From positions 1 to 19,744 of the forward strand of contig JAVVXN010000029.1 in the NCBI GenBank assembly GCA_036651575.1: a stretch of 19,744 nt of DNA, written 5' to 3'. Both the position numbers and the translations under genes were made by a program. This DNA comes from JAVWGW01 sp036651575 (lineage in GTDB: Bacteria; Actinomycetota; Coriobacteriia; Coriobacteriales; Eggerthellaceae). This document shows, in pieces, positions 1-7,175 of the stretch. The notes under the pieces are model-generated. The model was not told where the DNA came from. It made no database searches and was given only the letters and a program-made list of their open reading frames with translations. Within the stretch, counting starts at the first letter, position 1. The number at the start of each line of letters is the position of its first letter.

Positions 1-54
1 AGCATCCGGCTGTTAACCGGAGGGTTGTAGGTTCGAATCCTACCCGGGGAGCCA
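1..54 (+). tRNA. tRNA-Asn (anticodon GTT), 3' part only
   Basis: The window opens inside a tRNA. An anticodon stem TCCGG (5-9) pairs with CCGGA (17-21) around a seven-base loop holding anticodon GTT at 12-14, which reads asparagine codons. A five-base variable loop follows (22-26). The T arm is GTAGG (27-31) and CCTAC (39-43) around the TTCGAAT loop. The 3' acceptor strand is 44-50, the discriminator base is G51, and CCA is encoded at 52-54. The D arm and 5' acceptor strand lie outside the window. It is the only plus-strand gene seen here. Confidence 0.95.
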
Positions 55-55
55 T

Positions 56-97
56 AAAAAGTCAGGCCACACATCGCGTGTGGCCTGTTTTGTTTTG
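56..97 (+). terminator. Bidirectional Rho-independent terminator after tRNA-Asn
   Basis: A perfect 10-bp stem (CAGGCCACAC at 63-72, GTGTGGCCTG at 78-87) closes a five-base loop. On the plus strand it is followed by TTTTGTTTT (88-96), an ideal intrinsic terminator for the tRNA. On the minus strand the same stem is followed within a few bases by five T (from the A run at 56-60), so it can also stop transcripts arriving from rlmKL. Confidence 0.9.
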
Positions 98-173
98 TAC
101 TTCGAGAGAAAGGCCGGATCGCCTCAGCCGGCTCAAACCGCGCGACCCCGCACGATAGCCATCCGATGATCCC

Positions 174-207
174 CCGCGCCCCGCGACGTTTGCGATGCGG
201 GGCGCGG
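174..207 (-). terminator. GC-rich hairpin just downstream of rlmKL
   Basis: An 11-bp perfect inverted repeat (CCGCGCCCCGC at 174-184, GCGGGGCGCGG at 197-207) with a 12-base loop starts 7 bases after the rlmKL stop. No T-run follows on the minus strand, so alone it is not a classic intrinsic terminator. It may protect the mRNA 3' end, with termination completed at the bidirectional terminator at 56-97. The rest of the gap between tRNA and rlmKL shows no gene. Confidence 0.5.
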
Positions 208-214
208 CCACCCT

Positions 215-2470
215 TTACGCGTAGGGCTCCCGTGCGATCTCTTGCGCCACCTCGTCGTTGGTGCGCGACACGAGATAGCACTTGTGAATGCGCTGGTTAC
301 GTTCGAAATCGTGCGGGATGGTCTGCGGCGTGACATCTTCAATACTGACGCCGTATCGTCCGAGCTTTTCTCGATCGGGTTTGAAGTTGCGCAGATTGCA
401 TGAGAAAACGGCGATACCACCTTCCTCAAGCAAGCGCGATACCCCGATCAGCAATTCAGCATGGTCGCGCTGCACGCTCCAGGTAACGCTGCCCATCGAT
501 TTCGAGTTGGAAAACGTTGGGGGGTCGACAAAAATCAAATCGTACTTGCGGCCGCTGCGGCGCTCCTCGGTGATCCAGGACTGAACATCGGCTTTGACGT
601 AGCGGTGTTCCTCCCCCGTAAAACCGTTGATTGCCATGTTGCGTTGAGCCCAGTCGAGATAGGTCTGAGAAAGATCGACCGTCGTCGTTTCGAGCGCATT
701 ACCACCCGCCGCGTGCACCGTTGCGCTACCCGTGTAGGCAAACAGGTTCAAAAACCGCGTGTCGGCGGCCATCGAGCCAACCAATTCGCGCGTCAAACGA
801 TGATCGAGGAAGATACCCGTATCAAGATACCCATTAAGATCGACCTCGAACACGTACTTGTCCTCGGTCGTGCGCGTGACAAACGATTTATTGCGCGCGT
901 GCGCATACTGCGAACCGCCCTTATCGCGACGGCGCGTCTTGGAAAACACGTGCGCGGGATCAACACCCACCACCAACGGGGCAAGCAACAACACATCGCT
1001 ATAACGCCGACGCGCGCGCTCTTCATCGATGTCTGCGGGCGGAGCATATTCGGCGATGACCATAAATACCTCACCGCGATGCCATCCGGCTCCGTGATAC
1101 AGATCGATCGAGACCGAATAGTCAGGTAAATCGGCATCGTAGATGCGATAGCAGGCAACGTCGTTTTTGCGCGCCCACTTCATGCGCTCCTTTGCCACCT
1201 TGCGCAGGCGTGCGGCAAACTGATCGGAATTTTTTTCCACCACGGAAACTTCGTATTCGTTCCCTTCAGGAAGCGTCGAAATCGTCACTTTTTCATGATG
1301 GACAAAGGCGATCGTGTAGATGCGCAACGTCGTTTCAATCGGGCCGTTGTAGAGCGCCAACATCTCTTCAGGCTCTAAGCCCAACGACGTATCAATAGCA
1401 TCATCGGGCGTGATGACCGCCAGCTTCGAACCGTCGGGAATCAACGCCAAGCCCTCGGCAAAGGCCGCATACAGCTGTGGCAGCTGCGCTTCGGTGTCAA
1501 GGCGATGCGCGTAGGGAGGATTCGTCGCAATGATGAAGCGATCGTCTCCGTCGCGCACAAAGCTTCCCAGTTCGGATACGTCCTGCACCGCAAACTCGAT
1601 ATAGGGCGCCAAACCGACACGCTTTGCGTTGTCGCGAGCCAAATCAACCGCAAACGGATCGATATCAGCACCGATGATGCGCGGCATGTTTGCCAACCCC
1701 GCCTCAAGCGCGTCATCGGCCGCATCGACAATGCTGTCCCACAGCGCCTGATCGTGTCCGAGCCACCCGGTAAAGCCCCAGTAGTCGCGCAGCAGACCCG
1801 GTGCCATGTCGGCCGCCATCATCGCCGCTTCGATGGCAAGCGTGCCGCTCCCGCACATCGGATCAAGGAAGGTTGCTCCGGCTTCGAGCGCCTCGGGCCA
1901 GCCAGCTTTCAAAAGAATACCAGCGGCAAGCGCCTCCTTGAGAGGAGCCACTCCCTGAACGCCCGCTTCACGATAGCCCCGGCGATGCAGCGATTCGCCC
2001 GATAAATCGAGCGCGAGCGTCGCCTTTTCACCACGCACCGCGATATCGACCACGACATCGGGGCGCGTCGAGCACACGTCAGGGCGAACACCGCGCGCCT
2101 CGCGCAGCACATCGCAAATGGCGTCTTTTACTTTAACGCCCACGAATTGCGTGTTACGCAGCTCGTCGTTGACCCCGCGAGCCCGCACCGACAGCGTCGC
2201 CTTTTCAGGAATGTGCTGCTCCCAAGCGGTGTTGCGCGCACCTTCGTAGAGGGCGTCAGCGTTTTCGCACGAAAAACGGTCGAGTATCAGCAGCACGCGC
2301 GAAGCGACGCGCGACCACAGACACACCTTGTAGGCATCGCGCATCGTCCCAAAAAACGCAACGCCCCCATTGAGGGGACGTATGCGTTTAACTTTGAGAT
2401 TCTTTAATTCTTGCGCCAACTGTCCTTCGAATTCGAAGGGGCACGTGACAAAAAATTCATCGTTATTCAC
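215..2470 (-). CDS. rlmKL: Fused 23S rRNA methyltransferase RlmKL (m7G2069 / m2G2445)
   Basis: A bifunctional S-adenosylmethionine-dependent enzyme of 751 aa that modifies two guanines in the peptidyl-transferase region of 23S rRNA. The N-terminal half is a THUMP domain (about 55-165) followed by an RlmL-type fold with DPMCGSGTLAIEAA (203-216) and the amino-methyltransferase motif TNPPY (316-320). The C-terminal half is RlmK-like, with NLFAYTGSATV (575-585) and DPPTFSNSK (649-657). The length is close to, slightly above, the E. coli fusion of about 700 aa. The start is GTG. Its Shine-Dalgarno TAGGA overlaps the rpoD stop codon and only 7 bases separate the two genes, so translation is probably coupled. 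The fused form is best known from Gammaproteobacteria, but the two halves here are continuous with no frameshift. Confidence 0.93.
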   Translation of the reverse strand: MNNDEFFVTCPFEFEGQLAQELKNLKVKRIRPLNGGVAFFGTMRDAYKVCLWSRVASRVLLILDRFSCENADALYEGARNTAWEQHIPEKATLSVRARGVNDELRNTQFVGVKVKDAICDVLREARGVRPDVCSTRPDVVVDIAVRGEKATLALDLSGESLHRRGYREAGVQGVAPLKEALAAGILLKAGWPEALEAGATFLDPMCGSGTLAIEAAMMAADMAPGLLRDYWGFTGWLGHDQALWDSIVDAADDALEAGLANMPRIIGADIDPFAVDLARDNAKRVGLAPYIEFAVQDVSELGSFVRDGDDRFIIATNPPYAHRLDTEAQLPQLYAAFAEGLALIPDGSKLAVITPDDAIDTSLGLEPEEMLALYNGPIETTLRIYTIAFVHHEKVTISTLPEGNEYEVSVVEKNSDQFAARLRKVAKERMKWARKNDVACYRIYDADLPDYSVSIDLYHGAGWHRGEVFMVIAEYAPPADIDEERARRRYSDVLLLAPLVVGVDPAHVFSKTRRRDKGGSQYAHARNKSFVTRTTEDKYVFEVDLNGYLDTGIFLDHRLTRELVGSMAADTRFLNLFAYTGSATVHAAGGNALETTTVDLSQTYLDWAQRNMAINGFTGEEHRYVKADVQSWITEERRSGRKYDLIFVDPPTFSNSKSMGSVTWSVQRDHAELLIGVSRLLEEGGIAVFSCNLRNFKPDREKLGRYGVSIEDVTPQTIPHDFERNQRIHKCYLVSRTNDEVAQEIAREPYA

Positions 2471-2477
2471 GAAGTTC

Positions 2478-3722
2478 CTAATCTTCTAAGTAGTCCTTCA
2501 ATTTTGACGAGCGGGAAGGATGGCGCAACTTCGCGAGCGTCTTACTTTCGATCTGACGAATACGCTCACGCGTAACTCCAAATTCGCGACCCACTTCTTC
2601 AAGGGTGCGCGGATGTCCGTCTTCCAAGCCAAAGCGCAGGGCAATGACCTTTCGTTCGCGTTCGGCCAAGCCGTCGAGCACCTTGTTCAATTGCTCTTGC
2701 AGCATAGAAAAACTTGCCGCATCGGGAGGTACTACCGCAGCGTCGTCTTCGATGAAGTCACCCAGCTGGGAATCTTCCTCTTCGCCGATGGGTGTTTCCA
2801 GCGACACCGGTTCCTGGGAAATCTTCTGAATTTCACGAACGCGCTCGGGCGGCAGACCCATTTCCTTGCCGATTTCTTCCGGCGTGGGTTCGCGACCGAA
2901 TTCCTGCAACAACTGGCGCTGGATGCGCACCAGCTTATTGATGGTTTCAACCATGTGTACGGGAATGCGGATAGTACGCGCCTGGTCGGCGATAGCGCGG
3001 GTGATAGCCTGACGAATCCACCACGTTGCATACGTGGAAAATTTGAAGCCCTTCGTATAGTCAAACTTTTCAACCGCACGAATCAGACCGAGATTGCCCT
3101 CCTGGATCAAGTCCAAAAACAACATGCCGCGGCCAACATAGCGCTTCGCGATAGAAACGACGAGACGCAGGTTCGCTTCGATGAGCTGCTGCTTGGCATC
3201 AAGACCCACCTGTTCGATGCGGGACAGACGACGACGCTCACGACGCTCAAGCTCGACGCCTTCGTCCTCTGCCGATTCGAGCTGATCCCCCGCGTCGACG
3301 CCGGCCTCGATCTTCATGGCCAAATCGATTTCTTCAGCAGCGGTCAAAAGCGGAACTTTGCCGATTTCCTTGAGATACATACGAACGGGATCGCCCGTCA
3401 ACATCGTGACCGACGTATCGGAAACCCGCTTGCTACGAGCTTTTACCTTACCTTTAGTAACTTTGGGCAGCTGCACATCGACGGTTGCCTTGAGCTCTTC
3501 TTCAGGAATACCCTCAAGAAGCTCTTCATCTTCTAAGTCAGCTTCGATCTTTTCCTCGGCCAGCGTATCGACCGCAGAAGTTTCTGCGATAACCGCATCG
3601 GGTTCGGGATCTCCCACTTCAAGGATATCGTTATCGTCGAACGATTCGTCCAAAATTACATCTTTATTTTCCGTTTCAGGTGTTGCTTTGCTTGAGGATT
3701 TTTTCTTTGAGGCTTCAGCCAC
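2478..3722 (-). CDS. rpoD: Primary RNA polymerase sigma factor (sigma-70 group 1)
   Basis: The housekeeping sigma factor (RpoD/SigA), 414 aa. The first ~100 residues are acidic and low-complexity, as in actinobacterial primary sigmas, rather than a classical region 1.1. Region 1.2 starts near GDPVRMYLKEIG (110-121). Regions 2.1-2.4 span about 183-257 and include QEGNLGLIRAVEKFDY (207-222) and the -10-reading helix with TYATWWIRQAI (230-240). Region 3 is about 258-330. Region 4.2 has the -35-binding helix-turn-helix GVTRERIRQIESKTL (382-396). The start is GTG with AAGGA seven bases upstream. A promoter candidate and leader hairpin lie upstream, and rlmKL follows 7 bases downstream. All core regions are intact, so this is the essential sigma rather than an alternative one. 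Confidence 0.97.
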   Translation of the reverse strand: MAEASKKKSSSKATPETENKDVILDESFDDNDILEVGDPEPDAVIAETSAVDTLAEEKIEADLEDEELLEGIPEEELKATVDVQLPKVTKGKVKARSKRVSDTSVTMLTGDPVRMYLKEIGKVPLLTAAEEIDLAMKIEAGVDAGDQLESAEDEGVELERRERRRLSRIEQVGLDAKQQLIEANLRLVVSIAKRYVGRGMLFLDLIQEGNLGLIRAVEKFDYTKGFKFSTYATWWIRQAITRAIADQARTIRIPVHMVETINKLVRIQRQLLQEFGREPTPEEIGKEMGLPPERVREIQKISQEPVSLETPIGEEEDSQLGDFIEDDAAVVPPDAASFSMLQEQLNKVLDGLAERERKVIALRFGLEDGHPRTLEEVGREFGVTRERIRQIESKTLAKLRHPSRSSKLKDYLED

Positions 3723-3749
3723 GTATTTGTCCTTTCAAACAAGGTGAAT

Positions 3750-3775
3750 CCCGAAACGCACGAATCTGTTTCGGG
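3750..3775 (-). promoter_or_regulatory. Hairpin in the predicted rpoD 5' leader
   Basis: A perfect 8-bp inverted repeat (CCCGAAAC and GTTTCGGG in mRNA sense, loop of ten) ends 27 bases before the rpoD GTG and leaves the Shine-Dalgarno free. No U-run follows, so it is not an intrinsic terminator. It may affect mRNA stability or bind a regulator; no riboswitch class is recognised. Confidence 0.4.
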
Positions 3776-3794
3776 CATAAACGTACAGCTGAAC

Positions 3795-3818
3795 AATATA
3801 GCACACCCAAAAGGGTGT
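3795..3818 (-). promoter_or_regulatory. rpoD promoter candidate: extended -10 with overlapping inverted repeat
   Basis: On the minus strand TG-C-TATATT (TATATT at 3800-3795) is a good extended -10 element, predicting a start near 3788 and a leader of about 65 bases. There is no clear -35 at 16-18 bases. Immediately upstream lies the perfect repeat ACACCC-TTTT-GGGTGT (3818-3803), occupying the spacer/-35 region. It could be an operator, or a weak hairpin ending the upstream operon; no T-run follows it. Assigned by eye. Confidence 0.45.
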
Positions 3819-3915
3819 TTCTCGTACAAATTGAGGTTTATACACCAGAGGACAAACTCTCTCGAGGCACGGCAGATATGCTGCTTTTTCGTCAGATGAA
3901 CTCTTTCTCTCGGCT

Positions 3916-4269
3916 TCACAACCCCATCGAATACACGATCACTCCCAACAAAATCAAAGCTAAAGCGAAAATTTTCTTCCTATTGATCGTTTCCTTAAAA
4001 ATCAACACCCCGAAAATCGTTACATAAATATAGCTTGTCGCCTCTAAAACCGGACCCATAGAAAGCGGGATACCCCGATAGGCAATGATTGCCATCAACG
4101 TCGTGACCAGCATCAAAGCGTAGGCGGCAACAACCAGCGGGTTTGCATACTCTTTCCATAAGCTATCGTGACAGCGACTGGCTTCCTTCTTGAGCATCAC
4201 CTGGGATGCCGCGCTGATGAAGACACCGAGTAGGGCGATGAGCACGTAGGGTACGATATCGAAATTCAT
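3916..4269 (-). CDS. Small four-helix SMR/DMT membrane protein, second of pair (ArnF/ArnE-like flippase subunit candidate)
   Basis: A 117-aa hydrophobic protein with four predicted membrane helices, near residues 5-24, 46-66, 71-91 and 97-115. The stretch SAASQVMLKKEAS after helix 1 and LIFKETINRKK before helix 4 are typical of the small-multidrug-resistance/EamA fold, including ArnE/ArnF, which flip undecaprenyl-phosphate aminoarabinose. The membrane-embedded glutamate of EmrE-type drug pumps is not evident in helix 1, which argues against simple cation-drug antiport. The ATG overlaps the TGA of the upstream homologue (TGATG), so an upstream in-frame extension is rejected. The pairing of two dissimilar small proteins suggests a heterodimer. 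Lipid-linked sugar flipping is inferred from the cluster. Confidence 0.8.
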   Translation of the reverse strand: MNFDIVPYVLIALLGVFISAASQVMLKKEASRCHDSLWKEYANPLVVAAYALMLVTTLMAIIAYRGIPLSMGPVLEATSYIYVTIFGVLIFKETINRKKIFALALILLGVIVYSMGL

Positions 4270-4634
4270 CAGTCGCACGCCTCCTTTTCGCCATCGGAGG
4301 TTGAAAACAACAGCACCCCGACGATGATGATGGCGACCCCCGCCAGCTTCAACGGCGTAATATCTTCCTGAAAAAACAAAGCTCCCCACACGATGCCCCA
4401 AAAAACCGTGATAGCCTTGTTGGCAAACGCCGTGGTCAGCGGAAGGTGCTTGATAATTTGCTGCCACCCAAAAGCGTACACAACCAAAATCAGGAGGATA
4501 CCGCCATACAGAAGGAAAAACCGCACGTCAGTCAAAGGATACGACGATGCGCTTTTTCCCAAAACCTCCGTGATCGAATACAGCATCAGAAAAAAATGTA
4601 ACGAAAGAAATGTTTTCAGCTTTGAAGTACCCAT
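4269..4634 (-). CDS. Small four-helix SMR/DMT membrane protein, first of pair (ArnE/ArnF-like flippase subunit candidate)
   Basis: A 121-aa protein with four hydrophobic segments, near residues 8-25, 39-56, 66-86 and 94-112. The pattern LTTAFANKAITVFWGIVWG followed by FFQEDITPLKLAGV matches the third and fourth helices of DMT/SMR proteins, where an acidic residue follows helix 3. The start is ATG, 11 bases after the wecE stop. The Shine-Dalgarno is weak, so expression may depend on coupling to wecE. It overlaps the next gene by one base. Proposed to form, with that partner, the flippase that presents the lipid-linked sugar outside the membrane. The family is clear; the substrate is inferred from the neighbouring ArnC-like and YfhO-like genes. 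Confidence 0.78.
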   Translation of the reverse strand: MGTSKLKTFLSLHFFLMLYSITEVLGKSASSYPLTDVRFFLLYGGILLILVVYAFGWQQIIKHLPLTTAFANKAITVFWGIVWGALFFQEDITPLKLAGVAIIIVGVLLFSTSDGEKEACD

Positions 4635-4645
4635 AAAGGTTTCAC

Positions 4646-5791
4646 TTACCCCTGATCGAAAAAGGCGAAAATTGCGTCGATTACCCGTGCCTGGTCGGAT
4701 TTTGTGAGACCATAATACAGAGGCAACCGAGTCAATCGATCCGATTCGCAGGTGGTAAAGCAATCCTCTCCCTCAAAACGACCGAATTCACGACCCGCAT
4801 CGGATGAATGAAGCGGAACATAGTGAAAAACGCTCTGCACGCCCCGCGCCTTCAAAAACGCGATCAGGTCAGTACGCGTCGATAAATCGACGCACTTCAC
4901 GTAAAACATGTGCGCATTATGGACGCAAGCCTGTGGAACAACGGGCAGCGTCAGCAGGCCGCGATCGACCAGGACACGCAGCGCGGCATAATAGCGATCC
5001 CACGTCTGTAGACGGTCTTCATTTATCGCATCGGCAACCTCAAGCTGCGACCACAGATAGGCCGCATTAAGATCGCTGGGCAGATAGCTTGAACCATAGC
5101 CAACCCACGTGTATTTATCCACCTGACCCCTGAAGAATTTCGATCGATTCGTTCCTTTTTCACGCAAGATTTCAGCGTGCTCGTTGTAGCGGGCATCCCG
5201 GATGAGCAAAGCGCCCCCTTCGCCCATGACGTAATTTTTCGTTTCGTGAAACGAAAAACAACCAAAGTCACCAATCGTTCCCAACGCCACTCCGTTATAC
5301 GTGCTCATGACTCCTTGCGCCGCATCCTCTACGACCAAAAGCTCATAGCGGCGCGCAATATCCATGATGGCGTCCATCTCGCACGCCACCCCCGCGTAGT
5401 GGACCGGCACGATCACCCGCGTGCGCTCGGTGATGGCGGCCTCTATCTTGGTCTCATCGATATTCATGGTATCAGGTCGGATGTCGACAAAGACAAGCTT
5501 TGCCCCCACCTGCACAAACGCGGTGGCCGTCGAAGAAAAGGTATAACTGGGAACAATCACCTCATCGCCAGGCTCAAGATCGCACAACCAGGCGGCCATC
5601 TCCAAAGCCGCGGTACCGCTGGTGGTCAACAGCGCTTTCTGGATAGCAAAACGCGATTCAAGCCACGCGTTGCATCGCCGCGTAAAGACCCCATCGCCGC
5701 TGATGTGCCCCGCACCGATAGCTTCGTGCAGGTAATCGTAGGCACGGGGAACGAAAGTCGGCTTATTGAACGGCACCTCTAATCGATCCAT
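4646..5791 (-). CDS. wecE: dTDP-4-amino-4,6-dideoxygalactose transaminase (WecE/RffA type)
   Basis: A PLP-dependent sugar aminotransferase of the DegT/DnrJ/EryC1 family, 381 aa. It would convert dTDP-4-keto-6-deoxyglucose, the RmlB product, to dTDP-4-amino-4,6-dideoxygalactose (dTDP-Fuc4N), with glutamate as donor. The resemblance to E. coli WecE is unusually close: RPDTMNIDET (105-114), VHYAGVACEMD (130-140), VVEDAAQGVMSTY (153-165), REKGTNRS and FFRGQVDKYTW all recur. The PLP lysine is K185 in SFHETKN. One residue is missing in the glycine-rich segment just after it. The start is ATG with AAGGA eight to nine bases upstream. A 4-amino-glucose (Qui4N) product cannot be excluded from sequence, but the WecE-like blocks favour galacto. 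Confidence 0.88.
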   Translation of the reverse strand: MDRLEVPFNKPTFVPRAYDYLHEAIGAGHISGDGVFTRRCNAWLESRFAIQKALLTTSGTAALEMAAWLCDLEPGDEVIVPSYTFSSTATAFVQVGAKLVFVDIRPDTMNIDETKIEAAITERTRVIVPVHYAGVACEMDAIMDIARRYELLVVEDAAQGVMSTYNGVALGTIGDFGCFSFHETKNYVMGEGGALLIRDARYNEHAEILREKGTNRSKFFRGQVDKYTWVGYGSSYLPSDLNAAYLWSQLEVADAINEDRLQTWDRYYAALRVLVDRGLLTLPVVPQACVHNAHMFYVKCVDLSTRTDLIAFLKARGVQSVFHYVPLHSSDAGREFGRFEGEDCFTTCESDRLTRLPLYYGLTKSDQARVIDAIFAFFDQG

Positions 5792-5900
5792 GCGCTCATC
5801 CTTTCGTTTTCATACCGGTTGCAATCGGGTTTTTTCCCTGTCGGTGCGCACCACGACGCCGCGACATCGCGATGGCCTTGCAAGGCAGTGCGCCGCACAC
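5792..5900 (-). other. 109-bp non-coding gap inside the sugar operon, with palindromes
   Basis: This is the only sizeable gap in the nine-gene cluster. It carries a perfect 12-bp palindrome GCCTTGCAAGGC (5875-5886) and a perfect 10-bp palindrome GGTGCGCACC (5843-5852). GCGCAC near 5888-5893 could pair with the latter. I see no convincing promoter, terminator or small ORF. It may be an mRNA processing or attenuation site, or the scar of a lost gene. Confidence 0.4.
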
Positions 5901-7175
5901 TCATACGGCAGCCCCTCCGTCAAAGAGGTCGCTGCGCCTTTGGCTGCGAACCTCTCTATAGCACCCCGAAGTTTCTTTGACGTACACCACCGGGGGACGC
6001 TCGATGAAAAAATCGGGCGTAAACGACATCGAATACGCGCCGGCATGGTGGATGACCACGATATCGCCCACCTGCAGTTGTGCCTCGTCGTGCAAAACGC
6101 ATAACCGATCGCTTTCCATGCAGGTATACCCACACAACACCTGACGATCTTGGGAAGGCCTGATGGCCGAGAAATCCGGGATGTCATCGGCAGATGCCTC
6201 AGCAGCACCGCCCGCCGACGACAGAGAAACACCCTCGGAAGAAAGCAGCGTATAGACGTAGGAATCCTTTTTCATTTCGTGGTCGATATTGATGCGCGAA
6301 AGCTCGGTGACCACAAAGCGGTCAACCGTCGTATCCTTGACATCAAGCACCCGCCCCACATAGATGCCCGGCGTGCAGACAACGGCACCGCCGGGCTCGA
6401 CAATCAGCGCGGTAGTCTGAGGATCGCACACTTCCACCAGCTCTTCGGCAATGGCTTCAACGTAGCGTTCGTAGGCGCCGACGTTTGCCGGGCCACCCCC
6501 GAAAAACCCGCCGCCGATATCGATATAGGCAAGCGTCAGGGCATTGTCGCCAACGATGCGTGCGGCGTGCGCCGCCAGCACTCGATACACCTCACTTGAG
6601 CGCGATCGCGTTGTCACGTGAAGATGGAGACCGGCGAGCTGCACGGGGAAACCAAGGGCCTGCACGCGAAAAAGAACGCGATCAAATTCTCCGTTTTCAT
6701 AGCAGAAACCAAAACGACCCCCTGTCGCGCCCGTCACGGTTTCGCCAGGACAAAACGATTCAAGGTCGATATTGACACGAATACCCACCCGAGCCGGCGG
6801 ATTGTCCGTGCGTGCGTACTCTTCCAACCAGGCAAGTTCTCGCTCGGAATCGATATTGACCACGCTTCCTTCGACCAGTGCCGCAAAAAAGTGATCTTTC
6901 CCCTTGATCGGCCCATTGAACACAATCTGACGAGGAGTAAATCCGCACGTACGCGCCCAATCGTATTCTTCATCGGAAACGACTTCAGCCCAGCAACCCG
7001 TTGCGTGGGCGGTCTCAAGTATCCACGCAAGAGGATTCGTCTTCACCGAATACGCAACGACAGACTTGTTCGACCAGCGCGTTTTTAAGGCGTCGATAAA
7101 ATCAAGGAAATTATCTCTGAGCTGCTTGTCGTCAAAAACAAAACACGGCGTGGAAAGATCTGAAAGATTAGTCAC
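5901..7175 (-). CDS. Type III PLP-dependent amino-acid decarboxylase, LysA-like fold
   Basis: A 424-aa enzyme of the alanine racemase/ODC/diaminopimelate decarboxylase fold. The PLP lysine is K45 in VAYSVKTNP. The phosphate-binding glycines are IDIGGGF (218-224), and VEPGGAVV (259-266) is the next conserved block. CMESDRL (352-358) carries the decarboxylase-type Cys and acidic residues contributed by the partner subunit, and Y381 follows in HHAGAYS. This favours a decarboxylase over a racemase. The substrate-recognition segment HLHVTTRSRS (184-193) does not match the HIGSQ pattern I know from LysA, so the substrate is open. Residues about 313-345 look like a flexible insert. The GTG start overlaps the upstream glycosyltransferase by 8 bases; AAGGAG precedes it. 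It probably supplies or modifies an amino compound for the ATP-grasp step rather than lysine for the cell. Confidence 0.8.
   Translation of the reverse strand: MTNLSDLSTPCFVFDDKQLRDNFLDFIDALKTRWSNKSVVAYSVKTNPLAWILETAHATGCWAEVVSDEEYDWARTCGFTPRQIVFNGPIKGKDHFFAALVEGSVVNIDSERELAWLEEYARTDNPPARVGIRVNIDLESFCPGETVTGATGGRFGFCYENGEFDRVLFRVQALGFPVQLAGLHLHVTTRSRSSEVYRVLAAHAARIVGDNALTLAYIDIGGGFFGGGPANVGAYERYVEAIAEELVEVCDPQTTALIVEPGGAVVCTPGIYVGRVLDVKDTTVDRFVVTELSRINIDHEMKKDSYVYTLLSSEGVSLSSAGGAAEASADDIPDFSAIRPSQDRQVLCGYTCMESDRLCVLHDEAQLQVGDIVVIHHAGAYSMSFTPDFFIERPPVVYVKETSGCYREVRSQRRSDLFDGGAAV

Noticed and set aside
1..54. tRNA-Asn as an attachment site for an integrated element
   Set aside because: No integrase, no direct repeat of the tRNA 3' end and no phage-like genes are visible in the window.
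461..1129. 222-codon open frame on the plus strand opposite rlmKL
   Set aside because: It is fully antisense to the RlmK half, which has intact catalytic motifs, and has no domain of its own.
2520..3536. 338-codon open frame on the plus strand opposite rpoD
   Set aside because: It is antisense to a clearly conserved sigma factor, shows no recognisable domain, and has Phe/Gln/His-rich composition typical of a shadow frame.
3872..3889. Small stem GCAG/CTGC followed by five T on the plus strand
   Set aside because: The stem is only 4 bp and no plus-strand gene lies upstream that would need a terminator.
4269..4763. Longer N-terminal version of the first SMR-type protein, starting inside wecE
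   Set aside because: The extra residues are not hydrophobic or conserved and overlap the end of WecE. The ATG at 4634 begins the first membrane helix region.
5901..7175. Calling the PLP enzyme the housekeeping diaminopimelate decarboxylase LysA
   Set aside because: The fold fits, but the recognition segment HLHVTTRSRS differs from the LysA pattern and the gene sits inside a surface-sugar cluster, so the substrate is left open.
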